Shown here: positions 1-10,463 of the stretch, piece by piece | Layout of the letters: each line of letters begins with the position of its first letter | How positions within the stretch are numbered: position 1 is the stretch's first letter | NCBI RefSeq assembly: GCF_011516825.1 | Contig: NZ_WOTA01000018.1 | Span: 1-64,000 of the forward strand | Source: Acetobacter oeni | GTDB lineage: Bacteria; Pseudomonadota; Alphaproteobacteria; Acetobacterales; Acetobacteraceae | Direction: 5' to 3' | Length of the DNA: 64,000 nucleotides | Notes under the pieces: generated by a model | What the model was told of the DNA's origin: nothing | Database searches by the model: none | The model's input: the letters and a program-made list of their open reading frames with translations, nothing else | Made by a program: the position numbers and the translations under genes

Positions 1-113
1 TGGGTGGATCTGAAGCATCATTCGCTCTCCCTGCAAACGGAAGAAAACCATGGAGCGTAACGCGGCATCGCCCACGCTACACCATCCCAATGACGTCTCA
101 CAACCTGACACTT

Positions 114-1160
114 ATGAAGCAACGTGAACTTGGCCGTACCGGTCTGATGGTCAGTGAAATCTGCCTGGGGACCATGACATTTGGTCAGCAGAACACGGAA
201 GCGGAAGGCCATGCCCAGCTGGATTTGGCGGTCGGACATGGCATCAATTTCATCGACACGGCGGAGCTGTATTCGATTCCGCCGCGCGCGGAGACGGCAG
301 GTGCGACCGAAAAAATTATCGGAAGCTGGCTGAAAGCGCGTGGCGGCCGCGAAAAACTGCTGATTGCGAGCAAGGTGGTCGGGCGCACGACACAATCCTG
401 GTTCCGGCCGGACGGCGAGGAAGCGCGCCTGACTCCGCGCCAGATCCGGTATGCCGTGGAAGGTTCGCTCCGGCGGCTCGGAACGGATTACATCGATCTC
501 TATCAGTTGCACTGGCCGGACCGCCGGGTGAATCTGTTCGGCTCGGGCGGGACGACGTTTCAGAGTTTGCCGAAGGACGATGCGGTTCCGCTGGAAGAGA
601 CGCTCGGCGTGCTGGGCGATCTGGTGACGGAGGGCAAAATCCGCCACGCGGGCCTCTCCAACGAGACGGCCTGGGGGGTGATGCAATGTATCGCGGCCTC
701 GAAAACCGGAGCGCCACGCGTAGCTTCGATTCAGAATGCTTACAATCTGATCAACCGGACGTTCGAAACCAGTTTGGCGGAAATCGCGCTGCGTGAAAAA
801 GTGGGCCTGCTCGCCTATTCCCCGCTCGCTCAGGGGTATCTGACAGGCAAATACCTCGACGGCGCCCGCCCGGCTGGCGCCCGCACGACGCTGTTTAATC
901 GTGGCCAGCGGTATCAGAAACCGGGCGTGGACGAGGCGATCCGGGCTTACCACGCGCTGGCACAGGACGAAGGGCTCGACCCGGTGCAGATGGCGATTGC
1001 CTTTGTCACGTCGCGGTCATTCGTGACGTCGAACATCATCGGCGCAACGAGCGTGGAGCAGCTTCGGGTCATTCTCGGTTCTGTGGATCTGACGATCACG
1101 CCGGAGCTGGAGGCGAAGATCAACGCGATTCACCAGGTTCATTCCAACCCTGCTCCCTGA
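114..1160 (+). CDS. tas: Tas-like NADP(H)-dependent aldo-keto reductase
   Basis: A 348-residue aldo-keto reductase that resembles E. coli Tas over its whole length, including the LGTMTFG start of the barrel, the NxEAxxHAQLD stretch and the C-terminal HQVHSNPAP. The AKR catalytic tetrad is visible: Asp and Tyr in FIDTAELY (about residues 48 and 53), Lys in IASKV (about 87) and His in YQLHW (about 133). It should reduce carbonyls with NADPH in the cytoplasm; the physiological substrate is unknown. An in-frame ATG lies 24 bases upstream, but the chosen start matches the MKQRELGRTGL opening typical of the family. Neither start has a clear Shine-Dalgarno sequence. The first 113 bases of the window hold nothing else recognisable. 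Confidence 0.9.
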   Translation: MKQRELGRTGLMVSEICLGTMTFGQQNTEAEGHAQLDLAVGHGINFIDTAELYSIPPRAETAGATEKIIGSWLKARGGREKLLIASKVVGRTTQSWFRPDGEEARLTPRQIRYAVEGSLRRLGTDYIDLYQLHWPDRRVNLFGSGGTTFQSLPKDDAVPLEETLGVLGDLVTEGKIRHAGLSNETAWGVMQCIAASKTGAPRVASIQNAYNLINRTFETSLAEIALREKVGLLAYSPLAQGYLTGKYLDGARPAGARTTLFNRGQRYQKPGVDEAIRAYHALAQDEGLDPVQMAIAFVTSRSFVTSNIIGATSVEQLRVILGSVDLTITPELEAKINAIHQVHSNPAP

Positions 1161-1294
1161 GTATGGGGTGAAGCGGCCCCCCCTGTGTTAGACTGGACGG
1201 AACGATCTCGCGGGTCGTCCGTTCCCGGAACTGATCCGTTGACCGGGACGGAGGCCACGCCAGACAGCGTGGCGTAGTGAAAGGACAGAGAGAT

Positions 1295-1630
1295 ATGGAT
1301 AATCCGCTAGAGGATTCCCCGCAGCGCGATGCGAAAATCCGCGCGAAAGCAAAAGAGATGTGGGTTGCGGACGGCAAGCCGACCTGCGGGCCGGAAGGCT
1401 ATCTGGAGCAGGCAACCGATCTGATCGGCATGGAGATCAATCCTGACGCAGGCGAGATTCCGGTTGAGCCGCCAGTCCCCCTCGGCCCGGACGGAGAACC
1501 CGTTGAAGACGCGCGAATTCAGGAAAACCTGGGCAATCCGGGCGGCAGCATGAACGAGCTGGATAATAAGCAGGAAGTGCCGTTTGGCACATATCAGGAA
1601 GAAGGTAAGACCCTGAAAGACGAGGGCTGA
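1295..1630 (+). CDS. small DUF2934-like protein
   Basis: A 111-residue acidic protein. Residues about 12-40 (KIRAKAKEMWVADGKP and following) resemble the DUF2934 motif of small proteobacterial proteins, which have an Ile-Arg-x-x-Ala start and a Trp followed by Gly-x-Pro. The rest is Pro/Glu/Asp-rich and probably disordered. The ATG at 1295 is preferred over an in-frame GTG six codons upstream because an AAAGGA sequence ends nine bases before it. It is a stand-alone gene between tas and ptrB. No biochemical role is known for the domain. Confidence 0.7.
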   Translation: MDNPLEDSPQRDAKIRAKAKEMWVADGKPTCGPEGYLEQATDLIGMEINPDAGEIPVEPPVPLGPDGEPVEDARIQENLGNPGGSMNELDNKQEVPFGTYQEEGKTLKDEG

Positions 1631-1693
1631 GTTTTCCTCCGGGGTCGGGGCAAAGTCCGGCTCCACCCCTCGACCCTCACCCGAAAGGCTTTC

Positions 1694-3799
1694 ATGTCCG
1701 GCACATTCACACCACCCGTCCCCCACAGGGAAACGCATCGCATCGAACAGCTCGGGCGTGTGCGCACGGATGATTACGCGTGGATGAAGGACGATAACTG
1801 GCAGGCGGTCCTGCGCGATCCGGCGCTGCTGCGCGAGGATATTGCCAATTATCTCCGGGCCGAAAATGCCTATTCCGACGCGGTTCTGGCCCCCACGGCT
1901 TCATTGCAGGCGGAAATTGTCGCGGAGATGAAAGGCCGGCTGAAAGAGGATGACACTTTCCCGGCCCTGCCGCACGGCAACTGGCATTATGGCGTGCGGT
2001 ATGAGACCGGAGGACAGTATCCGCATTATATCCGGTTCCGCGAGGGACATCCGGACGAACCGGAGACGCTGCTGGATGCGGATGAGCGGGCAAAAGGACT
2101 GGCGTATTACGCGGCGCGCCAGGCAACGCACAGCCCGGATCACCGGCTTTTTGCCTGGGCTGAGGACACGCAAGGCTCGGAGATTTACACGATCCTGGTG
2201 CGGGATCTGACGACAGGCCAGATTCTCCCGGTTGAGATCGGGAACTGCTCCGGCGACTTCACCTTCTCGCCGGACTCACAGCATATTTTCTGGACGTATC
2301 GGGATGAGCACGGGCGCCCGGTCAGGATCTTCCGACGGGCTCTGTCCGGCGCCGAAGACGTGCCTGTCTATGCGGAGCCCGATCCGGGTTTCTTTACCGG
2401 CGTGAGCGCCAGCCGGTCGGGCAAATGGATTGTCATCAGCACAAACGATCATGACACGTCTGAATGTCACGTCATTCCGGCTTCTGACCCGACCGCGCCT
2501 CCCGTCTGCGTCGCGCCGCGCGAAAAGGGGCTGATGTATGATCTGTCCCACTGGGACGACCGGTTCGTCGTGCGGACCAATGCGGACGGCGCGACGGATT
2601 TCAAACTGATGGTGGTGATGGACGATGCGCTCGGAGACCGGGCAGCATGGAAAGCCTATGTGCCACATCGCCCGGGGCATTATGTGACAGGCTGCATCTG
2701 CTTCGCGGATCATCTGGTCTGGACGGAGCGTGTCAACGCGAACACGGTGATCGAAATCGCGGATCGCGAGGGCATCCGGCACCAGCTGGCGACGGATGAG
2801 GAAGCGTACACGCTTTCTCTCGACGGCTCTTACGAGTTTGCGACGGATGAACTGCGATATTCCTACCAGTCACCGACAACACCACGGCAATGGTATGCCT
2901 ATGACATGGCCCGGCGCACGCGCGATCTGCTGAAAGAGCAGGACGTGCCTTCCGGGCATGACCCGGCGAACTACCGCACGCGACGGTTGCTGGCTCGGGC
3001 GCCGGACGGGGAGATGGTGCCGGTCACGCTGCTGTCGCATGTGAATACCCCCGAGGGCGAGCCGGCGCCGCTGCTGCTTTATGGTTACGGGTCCTACGGA
3101 ATTTCGATCGATCCGACATTTTCCACACGCAATCTGAGTCTTGTTGACCGGGGCTGGATTTATGCGATCGCGCATGTGCGGGGCGGTTCGGAAAAGGGCT
3201 GGAACTGGTTCCTCGGCGGCCGCGGGGAAAACAAAACGAACACCTTTACCGATTTCATCGCCTGCGCGGATCATCTGATCGACCAGGGCTATACGGAAGC
3301 AGGCCGGATTGTAGCCGACGGGCGGTCCGCGGGCGGAATGCTGATGGGGGCGGTCGCCAATCTGCGGCCCGATCTGTTTGCCGGGATTGTCGCGGTTGTG
3401 CCGTTCGTGGACGTGCTCAACACCATGTCGGACGACACGCTGCCTCTGACACCGCCGGAATGGCCGGAATGGGGAAACCCGCTGACGGACGAAGCGGCCT
3501 ATGACCGGATCGCGGGATATTCGCCTTATGACCGGATCGGGGCGAAGCCATATCCGGCGATTTTTGCGATTGGCGGACTAACCGATCCGCGTGTGACGTA
3601 CTGGGAGCCGGCGAAGTGGATCGCGAAGCTGCGGGCCTGCTCGACATCCGATAACCCGCAATTGCTGCGGATCAATATGGAAGCAGGCCATGGCGGCGCA
3701 TCCGGGCGGTTTAAGTCGCTGAACGAGGCGGCGCTGATCCATGCCTTTGCGATCCAGGCCGTGGAACGGGCCGGAAAGGCAAAAGACAGCCGTTGCTGA
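1694..3799 (+). CDS. ptrB: oligopeptidase B (S9A prolyl oligopeptidase family)
   Basis: A 701-residue serine peptidase of family S9A, the usual length for oligopeptidase B. It should cleave short peptides after Arg or Lys in the cytoplasm. The N-terminal part is the seven-bladed propeller (RTDDYAWMKDDNW near residue 25 is typical) and the C-terminal third is the alpha/beta-hydrolase domain. The catalytic triad is visible: Ser545 in GRSAGG, Asp631 in LTDPRV and His666 in EAGHGG. There is no signal peptide. The gene follows the DUF2934-like gene by 63 bases with an AAGG just ahead of the start. The ~200 bases after it contain no convincing gene. Confidence 0.93.
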   Translation: MSGTFTPPVPHRETHRIEQLGRVRTDDYAWMKDDNWQAVLRDPALLREDIANYLRAENAYSDAVLAPTASLQAEIVAEMKGRLKEDDTFPALPHGNWHYGVRYETGGQYPHYIRFREGHPDEPETLLDADERAKGLAYYAARQATHSPDHRLFAWAEDTQGSEIYTILVRDLTTGQILPVEIGNCSGDFTFSPDSQHIFWTYRDEHGRPVRIFRRALSGAEDVPVYAEPDPGFFTGVSASRSGKWIVISTNDHDTSECHVIPASDPTAPPVCVAPREKGLMYDLSHWDDRFVVRTNADGATDFKLMVVMDDALGDRAAWKAYVPHRPGHYVTGCICFADHLVWTERVNANTVIEIADREGIRHQLATDEEAYTLSLDGSYEFATDELRYSYQSPTTPRQWYAYDMARRTRDLLKEQDVPSGHDPANYRTRRLLARAPDGEMVPVTLLSHVNTPEGEPAPLLLYGYGSYGISIDPTFSTRNLSLVDRGWIYAIAHVRGGSEKGWNWFLGGRGENKTNTFTDFIACADHLIDQGYTEAGRIVADGRSAGGMLMGAVANLRPDLFAGIVAVVPFVDVLNTMSDDTLPLTPPEWPEWGNPLTDEAAYDRIAGYSPYDRIGAKPYPAIFAIGGLTDPRVTYWEPAKWIAKLRACSTSDNPQLLRINMEAGHGGASGRFKSLNEAALIHAFAIQAVERAGKAKDSRC

Positions 3800-4007
3800 T
3801 CCGGCTGCTTCCCGGCCACCGCTCCGAAATCCGCCGGAAGACCGCAATCTCCGCCACGCCGCCCTATTCGCTCCGGGAGTGAAATTGCTTTATGATGATC
3901 GTGTCTGCGAACGCACTGCGCGGTCCGCTTTTTCAGCAGGCCTCTTCATCGGAGCGGACATTTTTATCTGACGGGGGAAAGATGCCCGCAAGGGAGCAGG
4001 ACGCCTG

Positions 4008-5177
4008 ATGTCGCACGCCGGACCGCCCCCGCATGACAGGAACAGTGACGGCTTGCCTCCTGCCGCCCCTTTCACGCCATACGGTCGGGACGGCGAAGGC
4101 GAGATGTCGAGGACGGTAAAGGGCCGCGCGCAATGGAAAGCACGGGAGTTTCTCGCGGCGCTGATCGTTGCCGTCGCGGTTTATACGATCCACGGATTTC
4201 TGACGGCGCTCGCCTGGGGGTTTGTTTTCGCTGTGGCCACCTGGCCGCTTTACAAGCGCGCCGAAATGCGCTGGCCGGCCGTGGCCCGGAAAGGCCCCCT
4301 GCTGCCGCTGGTCTGCACGGCGGCAATGGCGCTGATCTTTCTGATTCCGATGCTTCTGGCGGGCATTCAGGCGGCCAATGAGGCGCAAAGCGTTCTTCTG
4401 CTGATGCATCATGCGCGGCACACGGGTATTCCGGTTCCGGAATGGGTTCACAGCCTGCCGTTCGGGAACAAATCGATCACCGTCTGGTGGCAGAACAATC
4501 TCTCCAGTCCCGAGGGAGCGAACGAACTTCTCAGTTCCTTCGACAGTCGCGGCCTGGCGATGACCCGGACCGTGGGATCGCAGGTAGTCCATCGCGTCAC
4601 ACTGTTTTTCTTTTCGATCCTGACGCTGTTCTTTCTCTACAAAGACGGCGACACGATCACACGGCAATGCACGCTGGTCTCGCGCCGGGCCTTCGGCCGG
4701 CGTGGCGAGGTGATCGCGCAGCAGATCGTGGCGTCCATTCACGGCACGGTTGCGGGGCTGGTTCTGGTCGGAGTCGGCGAAGGCTTTCTGATGGGCCTCG
4801 TCTATCTGATTGCCGGGGTACCTCATTCAGCGCTGCTCGGCGTGGCGACGGCGATCGCGGCAATGATTCCGTTCTGTGCGATGATTCCCGTGGCACTGGC
4901 CTCCATCTTGCTCCTGATCGGCGGCGCCGGCACGTTTGCGGCCATCAGTATACTGGTCACGGGCGCCGTGGTGATTTTCCTGGCCGACCACCTGGTGCGC
5001 CCCAGCCTGATCGGCGGGAGCACACAGTTGCCGTTTCTGTGGGTGCTGCTGGGCATCGTCGGCGGCGCCGAGACCTGGGGACTGCTCGGACTGTTTGTCG
5101 GACCGGCGGCGATGGCGACGCTGCATCTGCTCTGGACCAACTGGACGCGGGAACATGGCCCGGACAGGACAACCTGA
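4008..5177 (+). CDS. AI-2E/PerM family membrane transporter
   Basis: A 389-residue integral membrane protein of the AI-2E (PerM/TqsA) family. Two hydrophobic segments near residues 45-75 and 95-120 are followed by a soluble stretch and then a cluster of about five membrane segments (residues 200-370), as is usual for the family. Members include quorum-signal exporters and Na+/H+ antiporters, so the substrate cannot be assigned. An AGGA sits six bases before the chosen ATG. An in-frame ATG at 4104, also with a purine-rich leader, would remove a 32-residue hydrophilic Pro/Gly-rich tail and is a real alternative. Confidence 0.85.
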   Translation: MSHAGPPPHDRNSDGLPPAAPFTPYGRDGEGEMSRTVKGRAQWKAREFLAALIVAVAVYTIHGFLTALAWGFVFAVATWPLYKRAEMRWPAVARKGPLLPLVCTAAMALIFLIPMLLAGIQAANEAQSVLLLMHHARHTGIPVPEWVHSLPFGNKSITVWWQNNLSSPEGANELLSSFDSRGLAMTRTVGSQVVHRVTLFFFSILTLFFLYKDGDTITRQCTLVSRRAFGRRGEVIAQQIVASIHGTVAGLVLVGVGEGFLMGLVYLIAGVPHSALLGVATAIAAMIPFCAMIPVALASILLLIGGAGTFAAISILVTGAVVIFLADHLVRPSLIGGSTQLPFLWVLLGIVGGAETWGLLGLFVGPAAMATLHLLWTNWTREHGPDRTT

Positions 5178-5330
5178 GACGCGGATCAAAGCGGAGAACC
5201 GCCGGGAACGGCAACAGGTTTCGACATTCAGAGGATGTTCAGTCATGTCTTTTTTCGGTTCAGGATGTGCCCGGACAGACTGTGGGCCTGTGATGAAAAA
5301 CCCGCCATCGCCTCCGGATTTCAGAAAACG

Positions 5331-6359
5331 ATGAAACCCGTTCAGACCGGAGATCCGGCGCCGCTGTTTGTCCAGAACTGCAACAGTGAACACGGTCGTT
5401 ACAGCTTTGACATGGCCGGCGGACGCGCGAACCTTCTGGTGTTTCTTCCACCGGAAAACGCGGCTGTTGCCGAAAGCCTGCTCAGGCGTTTTCGCGACCT
5501 TGCATCCTGCGGCAACAATGCCGCCTGCCGGATATTTAGTGTTGTTTCAGGCCCCGGCAGCCTTTCGTCTGAAATCGCGACTCTTTCCGATATTGTCCTG
5601 ACAGATGACGATCTGAAAGTGCGGACGCTTTACGGATTCGGCGTCAGTGACACCGCCTTTGTGCTGGTCGATCCGGCTCTTCGTATCCGGGATGTGGCGG
5701 GACCGGATACTCCGGACGCCGCGCGGCGTCTGGCCAGGGCACTGAGCGATGTCATGCGCAATGATGACAGGCCGGTGCCGGCCCTGATGCTCGATCGCAT
5801 TCTCGAACCTGAAGTCTGTCAGACCCTGATCCGTTATTTCCACGCGGTGCCGCCGGTTTCGTCTCCGGTGCTGACACAGTCCGCAGATGGAAAACCACTG
5901 GCCATGGCGGATCGTTCTTTCAAAAGACGATTTGACCGGACACTGAAAGATCGTGCTCTGATCAGCGCTCTTCAGGGCCGGATCATCCGGCGCGTGGTGC
6001 CGGAGATCAGCAAAGTGTTTCAGTGTACCGTGACCGGAATGGATCGGATGCTGGTCGCCTGCTATGACTCATCGGATCAGGGATGTTTCGGAGCACACCG
6101 GGATAATACGGTCAACGGGGCACGGCACCGGCTTTTTGCAATCTCGATCAATCTCAATGATGATTTTGAAGGCGGCGACCTCTGGTTTCCCGAATTTTCG
6201 CCCCGTGGATTCCGGCCACCGGCGGGAGGAGCCGTGATCTTTTCCTGTGGGTTGCTGCACGCGGTGCGCCCCGTAACGCGCGGCCGGCGTTATGCGTGTC
6301 TGCCCTTTGTGTTTAATGAAGCCTCGAAAGCTTTTGCCGCCGGACAGATGTCCGGATAA
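5331..6359 (+). CDS. redoxin-like domain fused to 2OG-Fe(II) oxygenase
   Basis: A 342-residue two-domain protein. Residues about 5-150 look like an AhpC/TSA-type redoxin fold (GDPAPLF opening, FVLVDPALRIRD strand), but the peroxidatic Cys position is lost: the segment reads FLPPENAAVAES with no TxxC motif. Residues about 165-335 form a 2-oxoglutarate/Fe(II) prolyl-hydroxylase-type domain with the HxD iron ligands in GAHRDN, the distal His in LLHAV and the 2OG-binding Arg in GRRYA. The oxygenase is probably active; the redoxin part may be a binding module. The ATG at 5331 fits the domain start; an upstream in-frame ATG at 5235 would add 32 non-conserved residues. Confidence 0.82.
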   Translation: MKPVQTGDPAPLFVQNCNSEHGRYSFDMAGGRANLLVFLPPENAAVAESLLRRFRDLASCGNNAACRIFSVVSGPGSLSSEIATLSDIVLTDDDLKVRTLYGFGVSDTAFVLVDPALRIRDVAGPDTPDAARRLARALSDVMRNDDRPVPALMLDRILEPEVCQTLIRYFHAVPPVSSPVLTQSADGKPLAMADRSFKRRFDRTLKDRALISALQGRIIRRVVPEISKVFQCTVTGMDRMLVACYDSSDQGCFGAHRDNTVNGARHRLFAISINLNDDFEGGDLWFPEFSPRGFRPPAGGAVIFSCGLLHAVRPVTRGRRYACLPFVFNEASKAFAAGQMSG

Positions 6360-6447
6360 ATTTCCCGGAGCGTAGTCCGATCAACATCCGGACAGCTCAG
6401 GGATTTATACAGCTCGAAGCAGGCAGATGACCTCCCCGGGCAACCGC

Positions 6448-7866
<1,419 letters not shown>

Positions 7867-7920
7867 TCATCTTGCGCGCAGAGACCGGTTATCGTCCCAT
7901 AACAGAAGCGTATTGTTTAT

Positions 7921-7936
7921 CTGACTGTTCGGTCAA
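7921..7936. promoter_or_regulatory. candidate RutR-like operator between hydA and the NCS1 transporter
   Basis: An imperfect palindrome (TGACTG-TT-CGGTCA core) in the divergent promoter region. It agrees with 10 of the 14 defined positions of the E. coli RutR box TTGACCA-NN-TGGTCAA. It lies 70 bases before hydA and 41 bases before the transporter start. A RutR-like TetR regulator is encoded next to the transporter and a second similar site precedes preT. Binding is inferred from similarity only. Confidence 0.5.
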
Positions 7937-7976
7937 TATAATGTTCCGGGCAGAAAACATATTCAGAGGAGATGGC

Positions 7977-9431
7977 ATGCCGGAGACGACAGGCGACCAT
8001 GCGGACAGCTATCTCGTCAATGAAGATCTGGCTCCGGTGCGGACGCGCAACTGGGGCTGGGTGGATTACCTTTCGCTCTGGATGTCGGATGTTCACAGCG
8101 TTGCGGGATATGTGACGGCCGGCAGCCTGTTTACGATGGGACTGCCAGCAGGCGACGTTTTCGTGGCGCTTATTCTGGCAATCCTCGTCGTTCAGCTCGT
8201 GTGCAATTTCATCGCGGTTCCGAGTTTCCGCTCGGGCGCGCCCTTCCCCGTGATCGCGCGAATGTCATTCGGCGTGCATGGCGCCGTGGTGCCGGCCATC
8301 GTGCGCGGCGTGATCGCGGTCGGGTGGTATGGCATCCAGACGTGGCTGGCCTCCAATGCCGTCATCTTCCTGCTGCTCCGCTTCTGGCCGGAACTGACTC
8401 CGTGGGCAAACGTCAGCGCGCATGGGTTTCTCGGGCTGTCGCTCCTGGGTTGGGGCGCATTTCTGTTTGTCTGGCTGTTGCAGACAGCCCTATTCCTGCG
8501 CGGCATGGATGCGATCCGGCACTTCATCGACTGGGCCGGCCCCGTTATTTACGTGATGATGATGGCTCTGGATGTGTGGCTGCTGTGGTCGGCGCACTGG
8601 CATCTGGATTTCGATGTCTTTCATATAGCGCCGGCGAGCGCCGGACACCGGGTCGGGCTGGTGCTGAACGCCGTCGGGCTGGTGATTGCGTTTTTTTCGC
8701 CGATTGCGCTGAATTTCGGCGATTTTGCCCGCTATGGCCGAAGCATGACCGATATCCGGCGCGGCAATTTCTGGGGCCTTCCGATCAATTTTATCGGATT
8801 TTCGGTGCTGACCCTGGTCACGATCGCTCTGACACAGCCGGTTTTCGGGCGGCTCATTCTCGATCCTGTCGAGACAGTCACGAAGATCAACCATTCACTG
8901 GCCGTCATTATCGGCGTGGCGACGTTTGTCGTGGCCACGATCGGCATCAATATTTCAGCAAACTTTGTGTCGGCGGCGTTTGATTTTTCCAACATCGCGC
9001 CTGCCCGGATCTCGTGGCGAAAGGGAGGAATGATCGCTGCGGCCGGAGCCATTGTGGTGATGCCGTGGAATCTGTATGCGCGACCCGATCTTATCCATCT
9101 GACACTGGATGTGCTGGGCACGTTTATCGCGCCGCTGACCGGAATTCTGCTCGCGGACTATTATGTGGTGCGGAAACGGCAGATGGTGACGGACGCTTTG
9201 TACAGCACGTCACCGGACGGACCTTACTGGTATGCAAACGGGATCAATCCGGTAGCGATCACGGCGCTTGTACTGTCCGTGCTCTGCGGACTGGCCACGG
9301 TTTTCGTGCCGCTCCTGGCGTTTTTGCAAAATTTTTCGTGGTTTGCCGGATTTTTCGCCGGATTTATTCTGCACACCGGGCTTACCCGGCTGGCTTCACC
9401 GGAAAGCAGACAGACGCGACGAGCTTCATGA
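7977..9431 (+). CDS. NCS1 family nucleobase/hydantoin:cation symporter
   Basis: A 484-residue membrane protein of the nucleobase:cation symporter-1 family with about twelve hydrophobic segments. The conserved TM1 NWGWVDYLSLWMSD stretch and the SFRSGAPFPVIARMSFG motif are present. It probably imports uracil, thymine, dihydropyrimidine or a hydantoin across the inner membrane, feeding the divergent hydA and the preTA products; the exact substrate is not readable. The ATG at 7977 is chosen because AGAGGA lies six bases upstream; longer in-frame starts exist at 7872 and 7941. The 3' end overlaps the opposite-strand TetR gene by 50 bases. Confidence 0.92.
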   Translation: MPETTGDHADSYLVNEDLAPVRTRNWGWVDYLSLWMSDVHSVAGYVTAGSLFTMGLPAGDVFVALILAILVVQLVCNFIAVPSFRSGAPFPVIARMSFGVHGAVVPAIVRGVIAVGWYGIQTWLASNAVIFLLLRFWPELTPWANVSAHGFLGLSLLGWGAFLFVWLLQTALFLRGMDAIRHFIDWAGPVIYVMMMALDVWLLWSAHWHLDFDVFHIAPASAGHRVGLVLNAVGLVIAFFSPIALNFGDFARYGRSMTDIRRGNFWGLPINFIGFSVLTLVTIALTQPVFGRLILDPVETVTKINHSLAVIIGVATFVVATIGINISANFVSAAFDFSNIAPARISWRKGGMIAAAGAIVVMPWNLYARPDLIHLTLDVLGTFIAPLTGILLADYYVVRKRQMVTDALYSTSPDGPYWYANGINPVAITALVLSVLCGLATVFVPLLAFLQNFSWFAGFFAGFILHTGLTRLASPESRQTRRAS

Positions 9432-10041
9432 TGGTCTGCACGCCGGCTTCAAAGTCTGCTTTCGTCAGCGAGGCTTTGTCGAGAACAGCGGCCATCTGAA
9501 CCTGCATGTCGGCATAGGATTGGGTCAGCGACCAGAGGGAAAACAGGAAATGAACCGGATCGATTTCGGTCATCAGCCCCTGACGCTGCCAGTGCCTGAA
9601 CACCTCTGTCCGGCGAACGACGTGGTCCCGCAGGGGGCCGGCGAGAAAGCCTTTGACGAAGGCGCCCCCCGCCAGAAGCTCGTAGGCAAAAATGCGGGAT
9701 GCAGCGGGACGCTGACGCGAGAATTCCATCTTGGCGCGGACGTAGCCTTCAACGGCGTCCAACGGCGCATGAGCGGAGGAAAGCCAGAGATCGGCATCAT
9801 CCAGCCAGTGCATCAGCAGGCGTTCGAGCGTGGCCTGATAGAGATCCTCTTTCGTGCCGAAATAATAAAGGACGTTAGCTTTGGGAAGTTCGCAGGCCTT
9901 CGCGATGTCATCGACGCGGGCGCCAGCGAAACCATGTGTGGAGAACACCTGTTCGGCGGCATTGAGAATCTGCGGAACCGTATTCCTGCGCGGCGTGCCG
10001 GTCCTGGCCGGCGTGTTCTGGTTCCTGCGTGATTCGGGCAA
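9382..10041 (-). CDS. RutR-like TetR family regulator
   Basis: A 219-residue TetR-family repressor. The helix-turn-helix domain spans about residues 20-70 (ILNAAEQVFSTHGFAGARVDDIAKA, then LYYFGTKEDLY), followed by a ligand-binding domain resembling the RutR/YcdC C-terminal type. RutR homologs sense uracil or thymine and control pyrimidine catabolism. Here the gene lies tail-to-tail with the NCS1 transporter (50-base overlap), and RutR-like palindromes precede both hydA/NCS1 and preT, which supports a local pyrimidine-responsive role. The ligand is inferred. The first 20 residues are basic and low-complexity, so a shorter start is possible. Confidence 0.85.
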   Translation of the reverse strand: MPESRRNQNTPARTGTPRRNTVPQILNAAEQVFSTHGFAGARVDDIAKACELPKANVLYYFGTKEDLYQATLERLLMHWLDDADLWLSSAHAPLDAVEGYVRAKMEFSRQRPAASRIFAYELLAGGAFVKGFLAGPLRDHVVRRTEVFRHWQRQGLMTEIDPVHFLFSLWSLTQSYADMQVQMAAVLDKASLTKADFEAGVQTIMKLVASVCFPVKPAG

Positions 10042-10204
10042 AAGACCGGCCTGTCTCTGTCATCCTGTTCCGGTGACGGATTGTAGAGCCCGGGCGCTTT
10101 AACGCAACTCCGGACGATGCACGGCTCCGATGCCTGGCCTGCGACACAGGAGAGAGCTGCTATCCGGCTCCCGCCAGCCTGATTTTTTCACCGGAACAAA
10201 CAAA

Positions 10205-10226
10205 AAGCCGCCCCTAAGGGCGGCTT
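10205..10226 (-). terminator. rho-independent terminator of the cold-shock gene
   Basis: A perfect nine-base stem (AAGCCGCCC / GGGCGGCTT) with a four-base loop, followed on the minus strand by TTTTT. It begins about 30 bases after the stop codon of the cold-shock gene. Confidence 0.88.
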
Positions 10227-10256
10227 CCTGCACGTCAGAACCGTGAACTCAAAGCG

Positions 10257-10463
10257 TCAGGCAGCTTTGAGGTTCACAGCCGAAGCCTTGCCATTCCGGC
10301 CGGCTTCAAGCTCATAAGAGACTTTCTGACCTTCGGTCAGGCTATGCATGCCAGCGCGCTCCAGTTCAGAGATATGAACGAACGCATCCGCTTCCCCGTT
10401 ATCGGGCTGAATGAAACCAAAACCTTTGGTGGTGTTAAACCACTTTACGGTGCCTGTCGTCAT
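10257..10463 (-). CDS. cold-shock protein, CspA family
   Basis: A 68-residue single-domain cold-shock protein. The RNA-binding motifs RNP1 (KGFGFI) and RNP2 (DAFVHIS) are intact, so it should bind single-stranded RNA or DNA as a chaperone. The ATG at 10463 is set by AAGGAG ten bases upstream and by the family-typical MTTGTVKWFN opening; the reading frame continues upstream but is not conserved. The long AT-rich leader fits the untranslated leader usual for csp mRNAs, and a strong terminator follows. It is monocistronic. Whether it is cold-induced or constitutive cannot be told from sequence. Confidence 0.95.
   Translation of the reverse strand: MTTGTVKWFNTTKGFGFIQPDNGEADAFVHISELERAGMHSLTEGQKVSYELEAGRNGKASAVNLKAA

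Noticed and set aside
18-953. Long minus-strand open frame antisense to the aldo-keto reductase
   Set aside because: Arg/Pro-rich translation with no recognisable domain, fully overlapped by a gene with clear homology; a typical shadow frame in GC-rich DNA.
3800-4007. Short open frame in the spacer between ptrB and the AI-2E gene
   Set aside because: It mostly overlaps ptrB in another frame and has no recognisable product.
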